Positions 54,058-62,876 of a DNA stretch of 64,000 bases are shown piece after piece. Made by a program: the position numbers and the translations under genes. The notes beneath the pieces were generated by a model. That model searched no databases and was not told the origin of the DNA. It saw nothing but the letters and a program-made list of their open reading frames with translations. Origin of the DNA: CAZMFZ01 sp046152935 (GTDB lineage Bacteria > Bacteroidota > Bacteroidia > Cytophagales > UBA9547). The stretch lies in contig JBJXGB010000103.1 in assembly GCA_046152935.1 (NCBI GenBank), positions 1 to 64,000 on the forward strand, written 5' to 3'. Each line of letters begins with the position of its first letter. The first letter of the stretch is position 1.

Positions 54058-57000
54058 ATGAGTTCAACACCAAACAGTTTTAACGAAAAACGAAATCTTG
54101 AATTACTTGGCGATTCTTTCGAGTCGATTCTTGATGATTCTGACGAATATATATTGTCGCTGCAACTTGATTTTTCGATCAAGTATGCCAACAAAGGATT
54201 TACGGCTATGTGCTTAAAAGCTTACGACCTTGTGGTAGAAATAGAAAAAACCTCGTTTTTTGAGATAATCCCAGCCTTTTTAACCAAACATTACAAAGAA
54301 ATATTGGCTAACGTAATGGCCGGTGATACCGTCAAAAATAATACATTTAGAAACTTCGGTGCCAAAAATCTGCCCGATGTGTACTACCAAGAAGTTTTCA
54401 AACCAGTAAAAAATAGTCAGAATAATGTCGAATCTATACATATCTTCATTAGAGACATTACCCAAAATTATAAAACGGAAAATCAACTCGCGGAAAATGA
54501 GGCGATACTAAAAGGCGTTTTTGAAAGTAATTCAGATGAAATTTTTTCTCTAAATAATAAATACGAAATAACAAGTTTCAATAAAAATATTGCAGAATCG
54601 ATCGAAAAATTAACTGGAAAACGAATAAAACTTGGCACGAATATTTTGCAACATCTTGAAAAACAAGATTTTGCCGATATATCTCAGACACACAAAAAAA
54701 GGTTTGACATAGCTTTAAAAGGAGAAAGAATTACAGAAGTAGATACATTTGAGTTAGAAGGAAGCGTAAAACACACAGAGTTTACTGTAAATCCAATCTA
54801 TTTAAATGAGTCTATTGTTGGCATAAGTGCATTTGGAAAAGACATTACCCAAAAATTAATAACTGAAAAAGCCATTTCAGAGGCTTACCAAGAAGAAATA
54901 AAACTAAATAAAGAACTTGCCAATAGAAAGGAAGAACTTACTACCAAAGAGGAAGAACTCCTACAATCGATTGAAGAGCTAATAAGTGTAAATGATTTTG
55001 TAGAGCAAAGAGAAAGGCAAATAAACACCATTTTTGATAATTCGCCTGATATAATTGCATCGATTGATAGAGAATACAAAGTAAATATTGCTAATCGACC
55101 TTTCAGAGAATTATTCTTTAAAATAAACAAAAAAGACTTTGAACCAGGTGCTAATGTCAAGACTTTTCTACTCGACCAATCGGCATGGCAATCTTACGAA
55201 GCGATCTACAAAAGTGTATTTGAAGGCAATGCATACTCACGCATTGTAGACCTAAATGACACGATCTTGGGTAGGTACGTATGCGAAGAATGCTACTCCC
55301 CTATCAGAAACGAACACGATGAAATAACAGAAATAGCGATTTACATCAAAGAAATTACTGAAAAAGTTAAAAGCCAAGAAAAAATTAGCATTCAAGAAAA
55401 ACGATTCACCAGCGTAATCAACAGCACAGATGTTGATGGAATATTGGTTGTAAATAGCAACTATATTCTCACAGGATTTAACAAATCTTACGAAAATGTG
55501 ATGCAAAGTAATTATGGCATTACCATAGAGGCAGATAAATATTCAATATTTGATTTGCTACCGCCACAATTTCACGAGGATTATCGACAAATATTCGACA
55601 ATGTATTGAAGGGCGAAACACAGCATAAAGAGACTATGCATCCCATAGCTGATGGAAAGCACATTTACACTACCGAATCGTTTTTTCCCATATTTGACAA
55701 TGACAATAAAATAGTAGAAATAGCTGTTTTTATTCGAGATGTTACTGAAAGCGTAGTTAATCAAAAATTGATTAAAGACAGCGAGGAGATGTTGAGAGAA
55801 ACACAAGAAATTGCCGTACTGGGCAGTTGGCAATATGTGTTAGCCACTGGCGATGTTATTTGGAGCGATGTTACGTACGCTATTTACGAAATTCCTTTAG
55901 GTACAAAAATCGATTTTAACTTGTTCCAGACTTTACATTCCGAAGAGGAAAATGCACTAATATCAGAAATAATATCAAATGCCACAAAAAATAAATGTGC
56001 CTACAAACTCGAAAATAAATACGTTTCGCCAACGGGTATCGAGAAATGTTTGCTAGGCATCGGAAACCCTATTTCTGATACTGAAGGCAATTTAATTGAG
56101 TTTCGAGGGAGCATACAAGATATTACAGATCGAAAAAAAGCCGAACAAAGCTTAGAATTATCACTTCAACAATCAAACAAACTGAATGAAATACTGGCGC
56201 AAAGAGAACTAGAACTAACATCTAACGAAGAAGAACTTCGCAGCTATGTAGACGAACTTTCTCTGGTAAATAAAAAACTTGAAGAAAAAGAACAGTTTTT
56301 GCAGAAAAACATTCAATTACTCAATCTTACTGGTTTGGTAAATAAAGTGGGTGGCTGGGAATACGATGTGGCGATGAATAAATATTATTTCACAGACCAA
56401 ATGTACCTAATGAGAGGGTTAAAGGTGGGCGATGAACTCAATTTTAATAAAATGAGTGACTTTTATAACGAGACGGATAAACTCGTAATCGAAAATAATA
56501 TCAAGAAACTGTTTGAAAAAGGCGACCCTTTTGACAGCGAGATGGAAATGACAACACAAACTGGCTCAAAAATATGGGTAAGAAGTGTTGGATATGCAGA
56601 AATGAGCAACGGAAAAACCATCAAAGCCTACGGTGCAGTGCAAGACATTACGAAAAGAAAGCAAGACCGACAAAAAATATTAGATAGTGAGGCAAATCTT
56701 AAAGCAATCATCAACAGCAATGATTTTAGTATTTGGGCTGTGAGTAACGATCTTAAATTTATCGCGTTCAATGAAGAATTTACTTCTCGATACAAATCGG
56801 TTTTTAAACGCGAGCCAAGAGAAGGAATGGATGCTCTTGAAGGTGTAAATGCAGAGACACTGAAAGATTGGAAGGAGTTCTACGACAAAGCATTAAGCGG
56901 AGAAAAATTTAAAGCTGAGCTAGGAAGCGAAGGTACAATTTTCGAATACCATTTCAATCCGATAAAAAATTCAGACGGATCAATCACAGGCGTTGCAATA

Positions 57001-58503
57001 ATTGGAAGTGATATTTCTCAAAAAAGAACGATAGAAAAACAAATAAAATTGAGTGAACAAAAATTCAGGGCTTTATTTGAAAAAGCGAGGGTGTCGATGA
57101 TGATTATCGATAAAGACAATATCATTGATTGTAACGATCACACCCTTAATTTGCTTCAGCTTTCTGATAGATCAGAACTTAATTCCTTGATTGGCCCCAT
57201 ATTGAAACAGTCGAGCTTCGATGGATTTTCGGTGGTGCACAAATCGGCCAACATTCAAAAAATAATAGATAGCCACGAAGAACGGGTGTTTGAATGGAGC
57301 CACGTAAGAAAAGATGGGAAACAATTGTATGGCGAAATAAGAGTGACACCGATTGAAATAGATGGAAAAGAGGTGCTTTTTTCACAATTTTACGATCTTA
57401 CAGATAGAAAAGTAGCCGAAAATAAAATATTAGAAAGTGAAAACTTCTTAAACAGCATTATCGACAATATTCCTATTGGGATCATGATTATTGACCAAGA
57501 GGGTGAAGTACAGCGAATGAACAATGCAATTTTGGCTCTCACAAGCATTCCTGTCGATTGGCATAGCCGCAGTGGCATACATTTCAGAAACGACTCTTTT
57601 CTGAAAGAAATTGGTGCAACTTACTTTTTTGAATCGGCACTTGAAGGAAAGGTAATCATCAACCAAGAACTACAAGTAGATTTTGGGCTCTCAGTAAATG
57701 AATGGAATATGCGAAACGACCTGGTTTGGTTTTTGGTAACGGCATTTCCTATTTACGAAAATAAAAAAGTAAAAAATGTGGTGGTAGCATTGATCGATGT
57801 TTCTGCAGACAAAAAAAATAAGGAGCAGATAGAATCAAATGCACATGAATTGGTTGAATCGAACAAAAAAATGGCTGAATACAAATTGATGGCTTTGAGA
57901 TCGGTTATGAATCCGCATTTTTTATTCAATTCGCTCAATTCTATACAATATTTTATAGCCAAAAATGACAGAGAGCAAGCGTTGAATTATTTATCATTGT
58001 TTTCCAAACTTATTCGATCCATTTTAAATAGTTCTATTGATAATTCACATTCACTGGCCGAAGAGATCAGCATCCTTCGCTTTTATACAGATTTAGAAAC
58101 TTTAAGGTTTGAAAATAAATTTATTACTATTTTTCACATCGAAGAATCGATAGATTTAGAAAATATTGAAATTCCTTCATTAATTTTACAACCTTATGTA
58201 GAAAACGCCATTTTGCACGGTCTTTACAACAAAGCGGGTGAGAAAGGCGTATTAAGAATATCTTTCAAACTTACTGATAACGAGCGGCTTTTAGTATCGA
58301 TTGAAGACAACGGAGTTGGTAGAATTGAGGCATTAGAAATAAAGCAAGCCAGCAAGATACACAGGTCGGTAGGAATGTTGGTAACACAAGAACGATTAGC
58401 GCTCATCAACAAAAATAATAATTTGTCGGTAACAATTGTCGATTTAAAAGATGAAAATAACCTGCCAAATGGCACAAGAGTAGAAGTACTATTTAATATT
58501 TGA
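54058..58503 (+). CDS. Cytoplasmic multi-PAS LytS-type histidine kinase (about nine PAS domains)
   Basis: A 1481-residue protein without a transmembrane helix or signal peptide. I count about nine PAS-like repeats at roughly 13-130, 145-265, 320-445, 450-570, 580-700, 760-870, 880-995, 1000-1125 and 1130-1260, most ending in an xDIT/xDVT-x-x-K/R signature (DITQNYK, DITQKLI, DVTESVV, DITDRKK, DITKRKQ). Coiled coils lie near 270-315 and 705-755. The kinase core is LytS-like (His_kinase PF06580): RSVMNPHFLFNSLNSIQY at about 1280, then an ATPase domain with SIEDNGVGR and GTRVEVLF. A LytTR response regulator follows 25 bases downstream and is its partner. The stacked PAS modules suggest integration of several internal signals such as redox or small ligands. 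Confidence 0.9.
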   Translation: MSSTPNSFNEKRNLELLGDSFESILDDSDEYILSLQLDFSIKYANKGFTAMCLKAYDLVVEIEKTSFFEIIPAFLTKHYKEILANVMAGDTVKNNTFRNFGAKNLPDVYYQEVFKPVKNSQNNVESIHIFIRDITQNYKTENQLAENEAILKGVFESNSDEIFSLNNKYEITSFNKNIAESIEKLTGKRIKLGTNILQHLEKQDFADISQTHKKRFDIALKGERITEVDTFELEGSVKHTEFTVNPIYLNESIVGISAFGKDITQKLITEKAISEAYQEEIKLNKELANRKEELTTKEEELLQSIEELISVNDFVEQRERQINTIFDNSPDIIASIDREYKVNIANRPFRELFFKINKKDFEPGANVKTFLLDQSAWQSYEAIYKSVFEGNAYSRIVDLNDTILGRYVCEECYSPIRNEHDEITEIAIYIKEITEKVKSQEKISIQEKRFTSVINSTDVDGILVVNSNYILTGFNKSYENVMQSNYGITIEADKYSIFDLLPPQFHEDYRQIFDNVLKGETQHKETMHPIADGKHIYTTESFFPIFDNDNKIVEIAVFIRDVTESVVNQKLIKDSEEMLRETQEIAVLGSWQYVLATGDVIWSDVTYAIYEIPLGTKIDFNLFQTLHSEEENALISEIISNATKNKCAYKLENKYVSPTGIEKCLLGIGNPISDTEGNLIEFRGSIQDITDRKKAEQSLELSLQQSNKLNEILAQRELELTSNEEELRSYVDELSLVNKKLEEKEQFLQKNIQLLNLTGLVNKVGGWEYDVAMNKYYFTDQMYLMRGLKVGDELNFNKMSDFYNETDKLVIENNIKKLFEKGDPFDSEMEMTTQTGSKIWVRSVGYAEMSNGKTIKAYGAVQDITKRKQDRQKILDSEANLKAIINSNDFSIWAVSNDLKFIAFNEEFTSRYKSVFKREPREGMDALEGVNAETLKDWKEFYDKALSGEKFKAELGSEGTIFEYHFNPIKNSDGSITGVAIIGSDISQKRTIEKQIKLSEQKFRALFEKARVSMMIIDKDNIIDCNDHTLNLLQLSDRSELNSLIGPILKQSSFDGFSVVHKSANIQKIIDSHEERVFEWSHVRKDGKQLYGEIRVTPIEIDGKEVLFSQFYDLTDRKVAENKILESENFLNSIIDNIPIGIMIIDQEGEVQRMNNAILALTSIPVDWHSRSGIHFRNDSFLKEIGATYFFESALEGKVIINQELQVDFGLSVNEWNMRNDLVWFLVTAFPIYENKKVKNVVVALIDVSADKKNKEQIESNAHELVESNKKMAEYKLMALRSVMNPHFLFNSLNSIQYFIAKNDREQALNYLSLFSKLIRSILNSSIDNSHSLAEEISILRFYTDLETLRFENKFITIFHIEESIDLENIEIPSLILQPYVENAILHGLYNKAGEKGVLRISFKLTDNERLLVSIEDNGVGRIEALEIKQASKIHRSVGMLVTQERLALINKNNNLSVTIVDLKDENNLPNGTRVEVLFNI

Positions 58504-58528
58504 ACTTACCAACCTAAACACCGACACA

Positions 58529-59287
58529 ATGCTAAAAGCAGTAATTGTAGATGATGAAGAAAAAAGCCGTGAAAATCTAAAAATTTTAATTGAAGAATTT
58601 TGCTCCAATGTGCAAGTATTGGCTTTGGCGAAATCGGTAGCTGAAGGTATAGAGGCCATCGATAATTTTCGACCAGATATCTTGTTCCTAGATATTCAAA
58701 TGCAAAAAGAAACTGGCTTTGATCTTTTAAATAGCATCAAAAAAATAGATTTTGAGATTATTTTTACTACTGCTCACTCAGAATATGCCATTGATGCTAT
58801 CAAATTTGCGGCCATCGATTATTTATTGAAGCCAATTGACATCAACGATTTGAAACTCGCCATTCGCAGCGTTGAAAAAAAACTTACTAACAATAATTTC
58901 AAAGAGCAATTTGAAACCTTGTTGCACAATTTTCGAGCAGATAATTCAGATAGTTACAAACTCGCCATTCCTTCCTCAGATGGGCTTGTATTTATTAGCA
59001 TTAAAGATATTATCTACTGCGAAGCTTTGAGCAACTACACCAAGATTCACATGAAAGACGGTAAATTTCACATGATTTCAAAGACTTTGAAAGAATACGA
59101 AAGTTTGCTCTCCAACTACCATTTTTTCAGAATTCACCATGCCTACTTAATAAATACCAAAGAAATAAAAAAATATGTGAGAGGCGATGGTGGCTATGTT
59201 ATCATGAACAATGATGTGTCGATTGATGTATCGAAACGTAAAAAAGAGCTTTTTTTGAAGAAAATAGACAATGGCTTTTTGAATTAG
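58529..59287 (+). CDS. LytTR-family response regulator
   Basis: A 252-residue regulator with a receiver domain (AVIVDDEEKSRENLKIL, phospho-Asp in LFLDIQMQKETGFDLL, Lys in LLKPIDIND) and a C-terminal LytTR DNA-binding domain from about residue 145 (IKDIIYCEALSNYTKIHMKD, FFRIHHAYLINTKEIKKYV). It lies 25 bases after the multi-PAS kinase on the same strand and forms a LytS/LytR-like pair. Targets unknown; no repeated LytTR-type binding sites were noticed in the window. Confidence 0.93.
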   Translation: MLKAVIVDDEEKSRENLKILIEEFCSNVQVLALAKSVAEGIEAIDNFRPDILFLDIQMQKETGFDLLNSIKKIDFEIIFTTAHSEYAIDAIKFAAIDYLLKPIDINDLKLAIRSVEKKLTNNNFKEQFETLLHNFRADNSDSYKLAIPSSDGLVFISIKDIIYCEALSNYTKIHMKDGKFHMISKTLKEYESLLSNYHFFRIHHAYLINTKEIKKYVRGDGGYVIMNNDVSIDVSKRKKELFLKKIDNGFLN

Positions 59288-59306
59288 CTATCAACCAAAT
59301 GCCTGA

Positions 59307-60044
59307 TTATGAATGTTGTACATCAAGCTGCCGTTCCAGATTATTCAATTCGTTCTGAAATTTGATTCTTACTTCTTTTGCGAATGGATTGTCGTTTTCG
59401 ATCGATGTAAACAAATCCCAAGAATCGCCACCTAAGTAGTTTTTTACATCTAACAGCCTTTCGTAAGCCCTAGTTTTCATCTCAAACTCTTTCACTTGTA
59501 TGCCTGAAAGAGCCCTGGCAATAAAATGCGTAAGTCCCTGAACATAAGCCATTTCCTGATCGTGCTCTTCTGGCGTTCGAAGAATTACATTTAGTTTAAG
59601 TACCTCACTGGCAAATTTTTTGATGCAATCAAGTTTTGTAGTTCGCTCCGAACAAAGCACAAAATTCAACCCTTCAATACCATTTTTTCCACTTTGTGGC
59701 CCAAAAAGCGGGTGAGCACCCACAATTTCACAAGTTGAGGGCAAATATCTTTTCATCAACGCTAATGGCTTTAGTTTTACAGATGCTACATCAATCACTA
59801 AAGCCTTGGGATTGAAAAAATGGCTATTTTCAATCAAGAAACTTTCAAAAAAACTGATGTTTGTGCATAAAATGATAATATCCATCTGCAAAGCCCTGTG
59901 CAATTGGCACCAATTAACATTCAACTCCCTAGCTTTTTCTTCATAATCGGTTCTATTCCAAGCATATACATCAAAATGCGAGGTAAGATGTGGGGCAATA
60001 AATTGCCCAAAAGTGCCAAAACCAATAATTGAAAGTGTTTGCAT
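59307..60044 (-). CDS. tyrA: Prephenate/arogenate dehydrogenase
   Basis: A 245-residue dehydrogenase of tyrosine synthesis: prephenate to 4-hydroxyphenylpyruvate or arogenate to tyrosine. The NAD-binding loop is IIGFGTFGQF at the N-terminus; VIDVASVKL, GAHPLFGPQSG (substrate-binding HP-FGP) and EEHDQEMAYVQGLTHFIAR follow. I chose the ATG at 60044; a TTG upstream adds nine residues without homology. It is shorter than fused TyrA proteins and has no ACT or chorismate mutase domain. It is convergent with the LytTR gene, 19 bases apart. Confidence 0.88.
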   Translation of the reverse strand: MQTLSIIGFGTFGQFIAPHLTSHFDVYAWNRTDYEEKARELNVNWCQLHRALQMDIIILCTNISFFESFLIENSHFFNPKALVIDVASVKLKPLALMKRYLPSTCEIVGAHPLFGPQSGKNGIEGLNFVLCSERTTKLDCIKKFASEVLKLNVILRTPEEHDQEMAYVQGLTHFIARALSGIQVKEFEMKTRAYERLLDVKNYLGGDSWDLFTSIENDNPFAKEVRIKFQNELNNLERQLDVQHS

Positions 60045-60169
60045 TGCAAATGTGGATAAATCAAATCTCAAGCGAATTCAAATATCACAAATATCAAATT
60101 CAAAACATTGATTAATATTGGTTTTTGTTTCACAATCCAATTTCTAATCGACCAATAAATTTAAAAATT

Positions 60170-60421
60170 ATGGATGTTTCAGTAGATATTAGTCTGTATC
60201 CTTTAGAAAACGAGTATATCGATACCATTTGGGCCTTTATCGATCTAGTAAAAGCCAATAAAAACCTCACTGTCGTTACCAACGGACTTAGTACACAAGT
60301 ATTTGGCGAATACAAAGAAGTGATGGGAGCATTGACAGAAGATATTTTACAAATATTTGACCAACATAAAGCCGTATTTGTGTTGAAAATCGCGAAGGGA
60401 ATTCATCGACTCGATCCTTAA
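60170..60421 (+). CDS. YkoF/MTH1187-like small thiamine-binding-type protein
   Basis: An 83-residue protein from ATG 60170 (an upstream TTG gives a 15-residue extension without homology). VSVDISLYPLENEYIDTIW, VVTNGLSTQVFGEYKEVMGA and a C-terminal strand match the ferredoxin-like YkoF/MTH1187 fold, which in YkoF binds thiamine precursors. As a single domain it would act as a dimer or tetramer. No thiamine gene is nearby, so the ligand is uncertain. Confidence 0.7.
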   Translation: MDVSVDISLYPLENEYIDTIWAFIDLVKANKNLTVVTNGLSTQVFGEYKEVMGALTEDILQIFDQHKAVFVLKIAKGIHRLDP

Positions 60422-60548
60422 AAATTAGAGAATTGTAACAATAACTTGATTTTATTTACACCTATTGCCAAGCAAAATGCTCCCAAAAACGTGCCTTATG
60501 GCCTTGCTTACGACTTTTAAGTAACCCAATTACCCATATCACGTACAA

Positions 60549-62849
60549 ATGAAAATGATGCTAAGCCTGCTACTCAAAAATGTATACCATTCGCTTCCAA
60601 TTCAGCTATTTTTGCTCACTCTCAAACGAAATAGGCTGATCTTACTGCTTTGGATACTACTTTTCGCCATCATTACTGGCAATTTTGGCAACACTTACGG
60701 CATACCCTACCTTATCCTCGATCCAGAATATATGAACACGGTAGGCTTCAGGAGCTTGTTCATATTAGGTTTTTCGTTCGGCATTTTCATCATGGCATTC
60801 AATATAACTGTCTATATACTAGAGAGTTATAGATTCCAATTCTTAATGATGAAGGAAAACCCTTTTCCTCGATTTTGCCTAAATAACAGCTTTCTACCAT
60901 TCATTTTTATTACAGTTTTTAGCATCAATTTTTTTACATTTCAACATGAGCAAGGCAGGCAAGAATACTTAATTATTGCCCGAGAATTGGTAGGTTTTTT
61001 TGTTGGATTGATACTCACGCTTATATTCACGATGGGGTATTTCAAATTGACTGGCTACAGAATATTCAAAAATTTTACGCAAAATTTAAATAATAAGCTC
61101 AGCCATCAAAAAATTACAAGGGTAAGTGTGATGAACAAAATACGAATGGTGAAACGCAAACGTTACCACGTAGATTATTATTTGGATTTTCCATTTACCA
61201 TCAATAAAGTAGAGGCTTTCCAACTGTACGATCGGGCTTTAATTACCAAAGTGATAGATCGAAACCATCTCAATGCATTATTTTTGCAGATAGCGGGTTT
61301 CGCAATCATCTTACTTTTAGGCTATTTCAGAGACAACCCTTACTTTCAAATCCCCGCAGGAGCAAGTCTTCTCATTCTGATTTCGACCATTATCATGTTC
61401 ATGGGTTTTTTCAGTTTCTGGATGAAAGGTTGGACTATGTATGCCGTAGTGGCTCTGCTTTTCATCCTTAATTACGCTATTCAATGGCGCATTATTAACC
61501 CTGATTACCAAGTATTTGGGCTAAACTACAATACGAAATACGCCAAATACACGTACGAAAATATTGCAGATTTTGCCAACAAAACAAACTACGAAAATGA
61601 TTTTAATGGACTGATAAATGTGCTTGAAACTTGGCGAAGGAAATTTTCAGCACAAAAAAAACCCAAAATGATTATGATTTGTACCAGTGGCGGTGGGCAA
61701 AGAGCAGCTATTTGGGCATTAAGAAGCATGCAAGCTGCAGATAGCGTGCTTGATGGTCGGCTTATGGATCACTCCATGTGCATCACGGGTGCCTCGGGAG
61801 GTCAGGTGGGGGCTTCGTATTTTCGAGAGCTGTATTTACGTAAAACACAAGGAGAAAAACTAAATATTAATGACAGAAAATACATTGAAAATATGGCAAA
61901 AGACATTCTCAATCCTGTGGTTTTCAGTTTGGTTGTCAATGATATTTTTGTGCGTTTTGAAACTTTCAATGATGGAAAATACAATTATGTAAAAGACCGT
62001 GGCTATGCCTTTGAAAAGCAATTGAATGTGAATACAGAGGGTATTTTAAATAAGAAAGTAATTGACTATCAACCATTTGAGGCAAATTCGACCATCCCAC
62101 TTATGTTGCTGACACCAACCATTGTAAATGATGGACGTAAATTATATGTATCACCTCTGCCCATTTCATTTATGAATGCAGCGGAAATACAAAACACCAA
62201 TTTATTAGAATCAAAAGTAAATGGCATCGAATTTATGCGTTTCTTTAAAGAGCAAGATGCCGCAAACTTGGGTTTTTTAAGTGCCTTGCGAATGAGCGCT
62301 ACCTTTCCATACATTACTCCAAATGTAAATTTGCCGAGTTCGCCAGCGATGGAAATAATGGATGCAGGCCTTACCGACAACTTTGGCGTGATAGATGCGG
62401 TACGATTTACCTATATTTTTAGGGATTGGATCAAGAAAAATACTTCTGGAGTGGTATTTTTGTGTATCAGAGATTCGCCCAAGTTAATTCCAATTGCCAA
62501 GAAAAAATCAAACAGTCTTTTTGACAAAATTTTCAACCCTGTTGGCAGCTTATATGCCAATTGGGATTGGATTCAGGACCACAACGATGAATATTTTTTA
62601 GAATATGCCAATGCCTTTTTAGACAATAAAATGGAAGTGCTGGAGCTGCAATACAGTCCAATGCCAAAAGGCTATGCCGATGGAAAAGTTTCGCAGAAAG
62701 AAGTGGAAGAATACATTGTAAAAACTTGGTTTCAAAGGGCTGCTTTAAATTGGCATTTGACTAAAAAAGAAAAAGAAAGCTTGATTGAAACTATTTTTAC
62801 ACCCCAAAATAGAGCAGTTCTAGAAAAGTTAAAAGCTAGTATGGAATAA
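60549..62849 (+). CDS. Membrane-anchored patatin-like phospholipase
   Basis: A 766-residue protein. The first ~330 residues hold about six transmembrane helices with a polytopic loop, and the C-terminal part is a patatin domain: oxyanion-hole region MICTSGGGQRAAIW near residue 373-386, catalytic serine in ITGASGGQVG near 413-416 (GxSxG), and the catalytic Asp in MDAGLTDNFG near 604, where the usual D-G-G/A is D-A-G. All catalytic elements are present, so lipid hydrolysis at the membrane is inferred; the substrate is unknown. The membrane part distinguishes it from soluble patatins and from outer-membrane patatins with a barrel. It lies 127 bases after the YkoF-like gene. Confidence 0.85.
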   Translation: MKMMLSLLLKNVYHSLPIQLFLLTLKRNRLILLLWILLFAIITGNFGNTYGIPYLILDPEYMNTVGFRSLFILGFSFGIFIMAFNITVYILESYRFQFLMMKENPFPRFCLNNSFLPFIFITVFSINFFTFQHEQGRQEYLIIARELVGFFVGLILTLIFTMGYFKLTGYRIFKNFTQNLNNKLSHQKITRVSVMNKIRMVKRKRYHVDYYLDFPFTINKVEAFQLYDRALITKVIDRNHLNALFLQIAGFAIILLLGYFRDNPYFQIPAGASLLILISTIIMFMGFFSFWMKGWTMYAVVALLFILNYAIQWRIINPDYQVFGLNYNTKYAKYTYENIADFANKTNYENDFNGLINVLETWRRKFSAQKKPKMIMICTSGGGQRAAIWALRSMQAADSVLDGRLMDHSMCITGASGGQVGASYFRELYLRKTQGEKLNINDRKYIENMAKDILNPVVFSLVVNDIFVRFETFNDGKYNYVKDRGYAFEKQLNVNTEGILNKKVIDYQPFEANSTIPLMLLTPTIVNDGRKLYVSPLPISFMNAAEIQNTNLLESKVNGIEFMRFFKEQDAANLGFLSALRMSATFPYITPNVNLPSSPAMEIMDAGLTDNFGVIDAVRFTYIFRDWIKKNTSGVVFLCIRDSPKLIPIAKKKSNSLFDKIFNPVGSLYANWDWIQDHNDEYFLEYANAFLDNKMEVLELQYSPMPKGYADGKVSQKEVEEYIVKTWFQRAALNWHLTKKEKESLIETIFTPQNRAVLEKLKASME

Positions 62850-62876
62850 AACTGCCCTTGCAAAAATATTACCTTA

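Noticed and set aside
60045..60071. Upstream TTG start for prephenate dehydrogenase
   Set aside because: The NAD-binding loop begins right after the ATG at 60044, as normal for the family.
60125..60169. Upstream TTG start for the YkoF-like gene
   Set aside because: Fifteen extra residues lack homology; ATG at 60170 gives the normal strand start.
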